NCBI RefSeq assembly: GCF_000611645.1
Contig: NW_014013402.1
Location: 1 to 34,220 of the forward strand
Direction of reading: 5' to 3'
Length of the DNA stretch: 34,220 nucleotides
Source of the DNA: Monoraphidium neglectum
Taxonomy: Eukaryota; Chlorophyta; Chlorophyceae; Sphaeropleales; Selenastraceae
The notes below the pieces were generated by a model. The model was not told where the DNA came from and searched no databases. It worked only from the letters and a program-made list of their open reading frames with translations. Made by a program: the position numbers and the translations under genes. This document shows positions 1 to 7,919 of this stretch, one piece after another; the stretch's first letter is position 1, and every line of letters starts with the position of its first letter.

Positions 1-1
1 G

Positions 2-283
2 AACATCGACGAGGAGGACCTGCCCCTCAAGGGTGTTGAGCAGCGGTCCATCTCTCTGGAGGAGCTGCAGGGCGCCCTGGAGGCGTTCCTGGTCAACACC
101 ACCCAGGGCGTCATGCCCCTCACGCAGGTCGAGGACCACCCCATTGCGGACGGGCGGCCGGGGAACCTATCGCTGGCCCTGCAGGCGGTGCTCATCAACG
201 ACAGGGTGCCCCGGGAGGGCAGCGACCGGCACACGCCGGTGCCGTATGGCGGGCTCACCGGCATGCGGTCGCAGCTGACCTAG
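2..283 (+). CDS. C-terminal fragment of a fold-type IV PLP-dependent aminotransferase (branched-chain / D-amino acid aminotransferase superfamily)
   Basis: The frame beginning at base 2 stays open for 93 codons to a TAG at 281-283; the 5' part lies outside the window. The order of blocks fits the C-terminal end of class IV aminotransferases: ISLEELQGALEAFLVNTTQG (the usual 'AdE.fltnT..g' strand), then VMPLTQVEDHPIADGRPG, then a closing helix NLSLALQAVLIND. In this family the segment forms part of the active-site wall that grips the PLP phosphate and the substrate carboxylate; the catalytic lysine would lie upstream. The fragment ends with a tail of about 23 residues. Substrate (branched-chain amino acid, D-amino acid or aminodeoxychorismate) cannot be told from this piece. 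A TGTAA at 413-417 is a plausible poly(A) signal. Family assignment is fairly firm, enzyme identity is not. Confidence 0.72.
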   Translation, partial: NIDEEDLPLKGVEQRSISLEELQGALEAFLVNTTQGVMPLTQVEDHPIADGRPGNLSLALQAVLINDRVPREGSDRHTPVPYGGLTGMRSQLT

Positions 284-412
284 GGGTTGACTGACCTTGC
301 AATGTCCTGCTGGCATTTTTTGGGAGCCTGTCGCGCGGCCTCGCAACGATGACGAGCCGGCCCATCGCATGGGCTGGACCGCGCTTGGCGTGGTCCTGGC
401 CGTGGCTCCGTT

Positions 413-417
413 TGTAA
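413..417 (+). terminator. Putative poly(A) signal TGTAA of the aminotransferase gene
   Basis: TGTAA is the usual chlorophyte polyadenylation signal. This copy lies 130 bases after the TAG stop at 281-283, on the coding strand. Position is the only support. Confidence 0.45.
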
Positions 418-428
418 CACCATCAGCT

Positions 429-479
429 GTAGCTGTTCTGGTGCTGCAGCATCCGGTAGCTGTTCTGGTGCTACAGCAT
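429..479 (+). repeat. Short direct repeat, two 24-bp copies in the putative 3' UTR
   Basis: Bases 429-452 and 456-479 are the same 24-mer with one mismatch (G to A), separated by three bases, so the period is 27. They lie just after the TGTAA candidate of the upstream gene. No coding role is apparent. Confidence 0.8.
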
Positions 480-678
480 TTTCTATCCAAGGGGGGCAGA
501 GGACAGGGCCGTGCCAGTGGGAAGCGCAGTGGCAGACATGACTGGGATGCTGCAGCGGAGGAGCCCACCAGCAGCTGTAGGATAGCAGTTCGTGTTTGCT
601 CAACTCACACAAAGCTGCACCCTGCAGCCCGGCCCTGCACCCACCCTAGCATGATCCCCACAGACTGCAACACAGGCC

Positions 679-683
679 TTACA
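679..683 (-). terminator. Putative poly(A) signal TGTAA of the URI1 gene
   Basis: The minus strand reads TGTAA from 683 down to 679, about 48 bases after the URI1 stop codon, a normal distance for a compact algal 3' UTR. Confidence 0.5.
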
Positions 684-730
684 TGCGCAAGATTGCAGGA
701 ACCACACATGCAGCAGCAAAAATATGCGGG

Positions 731-2185
731 CTACCCCGCACCCTCGCCCTCATCGTCGGGCTGCAGCCCCATGCGCTGCATCTTGAAGCGCGACATGCGC
801 CCCTGAGGGGCCGTGGCTGCAGGCAACCCAGCATTTGTCGCAGCCGCGACTGTGCCGGTGCCCGGCGTCGGCCTCTCCACTACCGCTCCAATCACTGCCG
901 GCATGGCGCGCACTGGGGCTGCGGGCCGAGCCCTGGCTGCCGCCGCCGCTGCAGCCTGCGCCTGCGCCGCGCTGGGCGCCCTGCGCGGCTTGGCGCCGTC
1001 GCTGCTGCTGCTGGTGCCGCCTGCGCCGCCGCTACCCAAAAACCCTTTCTTCAGGATGGATTTGGGGCCCACTTTGCTCAGTGGGGCTGAGCTGCTTGGA
1101 CTGGGCTGCTGTTGCGGTGGCTGCGATGGTGCAGATGGGCCCCCCGCCTGCTGCAAAGGCGCGAGTGCTGGCATCTCTCGTGCACTGGCCCGCACCGGTT
1201 GCTCTTCGCTGTCCTCGTCATCGCTGTCTGTGGCGGCTGCTTCATTGTCCAAAAAGCTCACACGCCTGCCGCTTGATGGTTGCACCGCTGCCGCCGTCGT
1301 AGCAGTCGCCGAGGTGGCGGGCTCGTGTTGCTCCCCGCCACTGCCTGCACCAGGGGTCTCCCTGCGCCTGCCACGCGCCGCGCGCAGCAGTCCCTGTGCG
1401 CGCCGCTCCGCCTCCCCCTCACTGAGGTCCTGCTCCTCGGCCTCCCTCTCAGCCCTCATCAGCGCCTGCCACAAGTCGTCCGCCTCACCCGCATCTGCAG
1501 CGCCCACTGCTGCCTTGGTTGTCGTGGCTGATTCTGGTGGCAACAATGGTGCTGGGTGATTTGAATTTGCTGCTGATTGCGACGGCTCTGCCCCCGGCAC
1601 GCCGCCGCTGCGGCTGCCCCTTGTGCCTGTTTCAGCTCCACCGCAGGCACTGCTGCCGTCACCCTGCGCCTGCTGCAGCCACGCCTCTGCCTCCGCCTCC
1701 GTCTCTCGGATCTCCATCAGTGGCACACCGCCCTCCTCCCTTTCGCCGCCCGCGCTTGCACTATCCGCTCCGCCGCCGCCGAGTGCGGTCGCGGAGACGT
1801 CAAGCCGCGCCCGCAGGGCCCGCAGCTGCTGCTCCGCCTTTTCGATGCCCTCGCCCAGCGCTGCGGCGCGCCGCTGCACGGCGTCGCGCGCGGCGGGCGC
1901 GGGCATTTCCGCGTAGTACTGGCCCCCCAGGTGCACCGTCAGCTCGTTGGTGTGCACCAGCTCCCCGGGGAAAAAGGCGTGGCGGCCAAACGGCACCATG
2001 ACGGGGTGGCGGAGCCTCCCAGGCAGGGTGGCCAGCAGGCCGGCGACCTGGGCGGCGCCGCTGCGGGCCTCGCGCAGCAGCGCCAGATCTGACTCTTTTG
2101 TGGCGATGGCGCGGCGCACCTCCTGGGCATAGGTGGCGAGGGAGGCCGCGTCCAGGGGGTCGTCCCCCAGGCCGGGGGCCGCCAT
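731..2185 (-). CDS. URI1: URI1-like unconventional prefoldin RPB5 interactor, prefoldin alpha-type subunit
   Basis: This is a single 484-codon ORF without introns. Residues 15-130 form a prefoldin alpha-type unit: an N-terminal coiled coil, a beta hairpin with VMVPFG (62-67) and GELVHTNELTVHLGG (74-88), and a second coiled coil (about 98-130). The MVPFG...LVHTNE pattern is the hallmark of URI, a scaffold of the R2TP/prefoldin-like chaperone complex that helps assemble RNA polymerases through RPB5. The long acidic and low-complexity tail keeps other short blocks familiar from URI proteins: RRVSFLD (307-313), GPKSILKKGF (373-382) and a C-terminal MSRFKMQRMG (464-473). The ATG at 2185 starts directly before the coiled coil, so a transit peptide is unlikely; a nuclear or cytosolic protein is expected. 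Lack of introns stands out beside its multi-exon neighbours. Confidence 0.88.
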   Translation of the reverse strand: MAAPGLGDDPLDAASLATYAQEVRRAIATKESDLALLREARSGAAQVAGLLATLPGRLRHPVMVPFGRHAFFPGELVHTNELTVHLGGQYYAEMPAPAARDAVQRRAAALGEGIEKAEQQLRALRARLDVSATALGGGGADSASAGGEREEGGVPLMEIRETEAEAEAWLQQAQGDGSSACGGAETGTRGSRSGGVPGAEPSQSAANSNHPAPLLPPESATTTKAAVGAADAGEADDLWQALMRAEREAEEQDLSEGEAERRAQGLLRAARGRRRETPGAGSGGEQHEPATSATATTAAAVQPSSGRRVSFLDNEAAATDSDDEDSEEQPVRASAREMPALAPLQQAGGPSAPSQPPQQQPSPSSSAPLSKVGPKSILKKGFLGSGGAGGTSSSSDGAKPRRAPSAAQAQAAAAAAARARPAAPVRAMPAVIGAVVERPTPGTGTVAAATNAGLPAATAPQGRMSRFKMQRMGLQPDDEGEGAG

Positions 2186-3029
2186 CGGCTACGACAGCCG
2201 GCTGCGCACCCGCTCCACTGCTGTTGCTGCGGCTGGGCTTCTGGGCTGCAGGGCTGAGAACTGAGGGCTGCCAGAGTGTGGGAGCAAGAGCACGACCCAA
2301 GTTCCGCGAGCGACGTCCAGCCCTGCACCAGGCGAGGAGGTCCGCAGCAGCTGGCTGATGCGCCGCGGAGCACGCGCAGCGCTCAGGGCAAACGCAGGCG
2401 GCGATTTGTGGGACCCCACACCTGCGCAAGTTGTCAGGTGCAAAATTGTGAGATACGCCAAGGGTCGTCCGTGGTCGTATTGCGGCGAGATCGTTGGTGA
2501 TCTGACGCCGTTTGTGGTATTCAGCTCGAGAAATGCCCCAAAACTTGACCTTTGATACGTATAAGCGTGCCGGCTGCAGGCGTAGCTGTCAGATAGGACG
2601 ACTACGGTGTGTCGCGGCGATGTGCAAGAGGAGGAGCCACCACCCGGCCACCTCTGCCGTTTCGTTCCTGGCAGAAGGGCGTTCAAACAGCAACCCAACG
2701 CAGTTTGGGTTGATTTCTTGCTAGTCTGGTGTCCTCAGTTTGTCGAAATTAATGTAGATACCTGACATTTGCACTGCCGTTTGCCAGTCAACTCCTAAGC
2801 CTAATATTTGACCCCCTCTACATGGTTGTGATCCCCTCGCCCTCCCAGCCAGATTAAAAGTCAAAAGGATGCCGTGCAGTCAACATTACACAGCGTCCTG
2901 AATCACGGGAGTTCAGTCATGCAAGCTGCAGCGCGTTGCGAGACCCAGGGGCATGCCCGTTCCCCTGCTGCTTGCAGTGGTGTTGCCAGGCGGCGGCGGG
3001 GATCACTTGCCCCGCCGCCGCCGCGCCAG
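2186..3029. other. Intergenic: URI1 upstream region and APH-1 3' flank
   Basis: No coding region could be supported in this 844-base gap. Its left part should hold the URI1 promoter and 5' UTR (minus strand). The stretch around 2700-2870 is clearly richer in A and T than its surroundings. The right end holds the putative APH-1 poly(A) signal at 2886-2890. Confidence 0.5.
2886..2890 (-). terminator. Putative poly(A) signal TGTAA of the APH-1 gene
   Basis: The minus strand reads TGTAA from 2890 to 2886, about 140 bases downstream of the APH-1 stop codon at 3030-3032. Confidence 0.45.
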
Positions 3030-4649
3030 TCACAAGTCTCGCCGCGCCTCGGGCGTCCTCGGTAGTGCCACCGTCCCCTCCGGAGCTGTGGCCGCGGACG
3101 CTACGGGCGCGCCGCGCCACGCCGTCTGTGCAGCGTACAGCGCGTTGGCGCCTCCCAAGGCCAACACTGATGGGACAGCGAACATGCAGCCCCCGGGCTT
3201 GAAGCTGCCAAGTGTCTGTGCGAGGCAAGGGATTTGCACAGGCTCACAATGGCAAGGCGTGTACAGGGCGGCTGGCGAGTGGCCAGCGGACGGCCGGGCT
3301 AGTTCCTGGCTTGGCGAGTCCAGGGGCGGCGCACAGCCTCAACCCACAGCAGGCATCGCAAGCCGTTCCCTCCTGAACCCACCAGCAGCGCCGATGCCAG
3401 GTGCACCGCGGGCGCGTACGCCATCCAGACCGCGCCCCGCCGCCGCCAGCCGTCCAGTGCCACCACCATGGCGGCGACCAGCGTGGCGCTGGTACCCAGG
3501 CTGTTGAGGGCGGTGACCAGGAACAGGCTCATCCCCGGGCAGCTGTCAGAGTAGTACGAGCCGTCACCCGTGGTGAGGGGCAGCAGCGACGCGAAGAAGA
3601 ACAGCGCGTGGCAGGCGGCGTGGCCGACGCCCCATCCCAGCGCGAGGTGCAGGTGGTCTGAGTAGGTGAATGCGTGGCCGCTGCGCAGGGACATCGCCTC
3701 TAGGGAGCGGCACAGCCACCTAGGAGCAGGTGTTTGGATGAGCGCTTCTGGTCACGTGTGAAACAACAAGTAGAGAAGAAATGGGTGGCCTGGCTGATCC
3801 AACTTACCCACACGCAAATGCAGGTGGGCAGCGCTTTCAAGTCAACAGCGGAGTGCAGTCCCGCTGACTGAAGCTTATCCGCTGCTAACCCTGCTGGCTG
3901 GTGCATCACTAATCGCATAGAAACCGTACACCCACTCATGCATGCGCCAGACGCCGACGCGTGCCGCCTCCTCGATGGCCACCGCTGCCAACACCACACC
4001 AGCATATGCACTCGGTGTGGCTGCCAGCGGCTCAAAGCCTGGTGGTGAGTGGGAAGTGGGGGTGGCGAAAAAGGGAAGGCACGCAATCTTGATGTGTAAG
4101 CGCGCATGCTTGCCAGGTGGATTCTAACTTTTTTGAAAATGGACCGACTGCCACCTTCAAGGTGGAAGGCCTTCAGTGAACTACAGGCAACAGCTACGCA
4201 CATCCAGGCACTGGTGCCCCAGCCCGGACCTCTGAATATGGCAGATGTGAATAGAAGGACTACCAACCACCAGAATGCACTGTGGAATGAGAGCCAGCCG
4301 CGGATGTAGGCGGAAGATGCCGGGCAGACGGTTTTGGAGACGCGCAACCATGGCTTGCATCTGAAAGCTGTGCCGATGCAATGCGTCTAGCCACGTCATT
4401 CAGGCTGACACTTCACCCCACAACATGTAAAACAATTGCTGCTTCAACCATTCCTGCAAGCTGCTGCGCTGTGGGTTGCGGGCTTGGCAGCGGCGGCCCG
4501 GGCAAAGCGGGGCACATACATCGTGCTGGCGCCGACCTGAAGATGCTCAGCAGAACTACAAAGGACTTCGGCGCTATGAAAACGCCGTAGAACGCCGCGC
4601 CAGGTCCCACCGCCACCAACAGGTAGCCGAAGAAGTCTATTGCCGCCAT
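3030..4649 (-). CDS. APH1: Gamma-secretase subunit APH-1 (five exons)
   Basis: Joining 4649-4537, 4279-4230, 4038-3890, 3697-3383 and 3215-3030 on the minus strand gives an uninterrupted 270-residue protein; APH-1 proteins are usually 250-265 long. It follows plant APH-1 from end to end: start MAAIDFFGYLLVAVGPG, TM2 SAFWWLVVLLFTSAIFRG, TM3 AIEEAARVGVW (plant QE..R..FW), TM4 HLHLALGWGVGHAACHALFF, the loop SYYSDSCPGMSLFL (151-164), TM6 VHLASALLTL and the last TM after FKPGGCMFAVP. APH-1 is the seven-TM scaffold that joins nicastrin, presenilin and PEN-2 in the intramembrane protease gamma-secretase. The TM6 histidine is present (H203), but the conserved TM5 histidine is leucine (L177). Introns 1 and 2 begin with GTC. 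The end of exon 3 is the least certain junction; a donor at TACG|GTTTCT is the alternative. Confidence 0.87.
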
Positions 4650-5450
4650 GGCCGCTGCTGTGTTGGCGCCGATTCAAGCGTGCAGCAAGCGGCGCGTGCT
4701 GCACCCTCTGAGCTGGTCCTTGCCAGCAGGTGCAGCATTTCCTACAAGACAGGACAATAGACGCCAACCATGCTGACGATTTAAACTAATCACAGTATGA
4801 CCTTATCTCAGCGTCGCACGAACTGCATCAGATCGCGGTATTGAACCGTTGTGTGCGCACAAGCTTGATACGTGCTTTTCCACAAGATGTTCTACGCGGG
4901 ATGCATACAGATATGGCTTTCGAGCCGCAGGCAAGGGCCGTCACAATACTGTACGGTAGCAGCGTTGCTTTGAGCCAGGCCTGCGTCACCCTTGCGGTTT
5001 CATGTTGCTTTGCCGCTCATGTGTCAATCCAAGCTTCCTGTCTTGTCTTGCTGTTGCTCGCATGTTTGATTACAAGCAATCCGTAATGTCACTGCTCTCC
5101 TGCTGAGAAACTTGTGCTTGTTTGGTCAACGCTGGTTCAAAGCCAATGGCGAAGTGTCAGGCCGTTCCACCGTTCATTTGTGCGGCCATGCGATCCTGCT
5201 GCACTTCAAAGTTGTCAATAGTGCGTGTGTGTGGCGGTTGTACGACCTGTAACATTTCTGGCCGCAGAAATGTATCCTTGCCCAGCTGTGATGCTACAAC
5301 AGATAGAGCCACATGTCTGCATGCTGATAAGTACGATGAGCCCGCACAAGATACGCGTTGCGCTTTTGGAAAAATGTCTGGCGTGCTGCTGAAGAGGCTA
5401 TGCCATGAAATGTGATAAGGCAATCAGCTGAACAGTAGCGCTAAATGCTA
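4650..5450. other. Intergenic: APH-1 promoter region, no supported gene
   Basis: This gap lies upstream of APH-1 and downstream of COA5. Several short ORFs occur on both strands (for example 4841-5086 and 5122-5415 on the plus strand), but none shows a recognisable domain. Base composition is less GC-rich than in the genes. Confidence 0.4.
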
Positions 5451-5455
5451 TTACA
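5451..5455 (-). terminator. Candidate poly(A) signal TGTAA for COA5
   Basis: The minus strand reads TGTAA here. It is the first copy met after the COA5 stop, but it lies about 475 bases away, so the 3' UTR would be fairly long. Confidence 0.3.
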
Positions 5456-5927
5456 TGCCGCAAGTGCAAGGTGCAGGTGCCTTGATGCCCTGCACTACGA
5501 TAATATGGCTGCCCTGCTGGAGTGAGCTACAACTTGCGACACCCACACGTAGGACGCAGGGGTAAAGAGAACCCATATACTTCCAAAACGCTAGATCTGG
5601 CATCGACGACAGGATGCATCACACCATGCCAACAGACACAACCGCCGCAGTAGCTTCAAGACCACGGAAAACACGAGGCTCACCCGCTGCTCGCAGAGCA
5701 GCCGATGACAAACGGCAACATGCTGTGACCAGCACAGCGGCGGTGGAGACAGCAACTGCATGCCTGCCCTTGGTGCTGCTGCCACGCACACCCACAAACG
5801 AGTTGCCGCGAGCACAGCCAACCAGGCTTGGCGCCCTGCGAGGTGCCACTGCTCCAGATTCTGGGATGGTACGAAAGCCATCGACCACCATGCAGCTGAT
5901 TGTAACTATGCGATATGGCGTCAAACG

Positions 5928-6257
5928 TCAGTAGCCCTTGTTTCCCTGTATCCGCGACCGCGCGTCAACCTGGCCGCGGCGGCAGGCGAACAGCGCATAC
6001 CGCAGCGATTCACACTCCTCTGGCCGCGTCGCTGCGCAGTCAGTCGCGCTCTTATTTTGCTCCTGCAGGGTATATGGAATGGTCGTGGACGTGCTGTGTA
6101 CCGAAGGTACGCACTGTTTGCACGCTGATGTCAGGCCCGCCTCACGTCGGAATACCGCACCCGGCGGCAGCAGCAGCACCGGCCGCACCTTCATACACGG
6201 CGTGTCTCGCAGGCAGGCTACATAGTTACGTATTAGCCCAGAGCAGCTAGTGGACAT
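5928..6257 (-). CDS. COA5: Cytochrome c oxidase assembly factor COA5 / PET191 (two exons)
   Basis: Exon 1 is 6257-6189 and exon 2 is 6062-5928, joined at ATGAAG|GTGCGG and CTGCAG|GAGCAA with phase 0. The product has 67 residues, the usual small size of this family. It carries a twin CX9C motif: C5-C15 (CSGLIRNYVAC) and C40-C50 (CESLRYALFAC), with further cysteines at 21 and 32. The tail RRGQVDARSRIQGNKGY is almost diagnostic for Pet191/COA5. Family members fold by disulfide bonding in the mitochondrial intermembrane space through the Mia40 route and are needed for complex IV assembly. No presequence is needed, which agrees with the start directly at MSTSC. The longer in-frame ORF that reads upstream to 6383 is probably 5' UTR. 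Confidence 0.92.
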   Translation of the reverse strand: MSTSCSGLIRNYVACLRDTPCMKVRPVLLLPPGAVFRREAGLTSACKQCVPSVHSTSTTIPYTLQEQNKSATDCAATRPEECESLRYALFACRRGQVDARSRIQGNKGY

Positions 6258-6512
6258 AGCTGACACGTGCCTGCGCGTGAACAGCCCTGGAAGGCGACGA
6301 AAAGCTGGCTGGCTGAAACGCGGGTGACACGGAGTGCGATCTGATGGCTGACACATAAGCACAAAGCTCTTGCAACGGCGCACACAGAATCAAATAATCT
6401 TTCAAGCCACGCCGTTGACCCAGATCTTGTCGTGCGCACTCCGCTCAAACATCAAACACTGGCTACGAGACGGTTCGGGCATGAACAAGTCGCGCTAGCT
6501 TGCAAAGTAGCA
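6258..6512. other. COA5 upstream region
   Basis: This short gap lies 5' of COA5 on the minus strand and presumably contains its promoter. No coding sequence is recognised. Confidence 0.4.
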
Positions 6513-6869
6513 CTAATAATCTACCATGATGTCGACCGTTGGTCGCTGCCGCAGCGGCTTGCAGGGGCCCATGGGTGTGGGTAGCGGCAGCACCACCCCG
6601 ACAATGTTCAAGGCAGCACTCAGGTCCGTGGTGAAGCGGGCTGTCAAGGCTTGCCGTTGTGCCACTGCGGCGTCCTTCAGCCATGCATACTGAAAGGATC
6701 TGGCCACACCTCGCTGTGCAGGCGCCTCCGGCCCCAAACAGCCGTGTTGAGCAGCACTGACAGGCACCTCCGGCGGCAGCAGCAGCAGCGCCTCACACGG
6801 TGCCGCGCCGGCTCGGAGGTGCGCCCACTTACCGGTAGTGGCGCCATAGTTTGTGGCGTCACTGTACAA
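6513..6869 (-). CDS. Uncertain ORF between COA5 and EGY2, possibly part of a spliced gene
   Basis: The minus strand has a 118-codon ORF (ATG at 6869) whose last third (ARFTTDLSAALNIVGVV and onward) uses GC-ending codons like the real genes nearby. Near its start lies an excellent minus-strand donor, ACTACCG|GTAAGTGG (intron starting about 6832), so the first codons may belong to an exon and the rest to an intron or a later exon. The plus strand also has a 56-codon ORF from 6528 (MMSTVGRCRSGLQGPMG...) that is basic and Ser/Thr/Ala-rich like a transit peptide and could be a first exon of the EGY2 gene, though no phase-compatible donor was found. No domain is recognised in either reading. Confidence 0.22.
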   Translation of the reverse strand: MYSDATNYGATTGKWAHLRAGAAPCEALLLLPPEVPVSAAQHGCLGPEAPAQRGVARSFQYAWLKDAAVAQRQALTARFTTDLSAALNIVGVVLPLPTPMGPCKPLRQRPTVDIMVDY

Positions 6870-6965
6870 CAGGATGATCCCAGCGATTGAACAGTCGGCA
6901 AACTACCAATATCACTCGTGTCACCGCATCGAATTTTGAAATGCTATGTCATGCTGTCGCCGCAG

Positions 6966-7828
6966 GACGAGCCGCCCGGTACCCCGAGCACCAGCACCAG
7001 CCGTCCCGCGGCCGACCCGGCCTCCCCGAATGGCGGCGACAGTCCCGAGGGCTCCGGCATGGGGGAACAGAAGATTGCAGGCTCTGAGCGCGGCGACCTG
7101 CAGATCCCCAAGGCAGGCAGGGTGGCGGGAGTCAGCAGGCGCCGACGCCTTCCGGCTGGACGGGGTCACTGCGGGGGAGGGGGGGGGCAACATCGGCAAC
7201 CGGATGGTCCCTACGTTGCACATTTCAGGCATAGCAGGATGATGCATGGTGACGGTGCCTCACAATGCCACAGAACAGCATGTGCCAGGCTGTGTTGGTC
7301 GGATTATTAGCAAGCAGAACCAAGGATACCCAACACTATGGGAGAACCAAGAGGGCACTGCGACGTACATGCCATATGGTCACGATCTGAGGTGAGGTGC
7401 ACACCATACAAACGCATGTGCATGCGCCCACTTGATCACTTGCAGGAGGTGATTGAGAAGCTGCGGTACAGTGTGTTTGGCTACGACACGCTGTGGGTCA
7501 CGAGCGTTGACAACTACCAGGAGAGCGGGGTGGTGTTCAAGGGCAACCTGCGGGCCAAGGACCCGGCAGCGGGCTACGCCAAAATGAAGGACAAGCTCCG
7601 GGTAGGAGGCTGGGGCTGGGCAGGAAAACGGGGAGGTGGATGCTGGGCTATCGGGATGGAAGGCGTGTGGGTGATCACGACGTTGACTTGTTTGGTTCTT
7701 GATGGGCTGCGGGATCAAAGGGGAGGGGGGGTAAAGGGACACAGATTGCTTGCTCACCCTGCCCATGTCAAACTTATGAACTTCACTGATATGCCTGGCC
7801 CCCGAGACCGCGTGCCCGGCACTCAATT

Positions 7829-7919
<91 letters not shown>

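Noticed and set aside
813..1559. 248-codon plus-strand ORF over the URI1 gene
   Set aside because: It lies opposite a well-supported URI1 frame and is Ala/Ser/Cys-rich with no domain.
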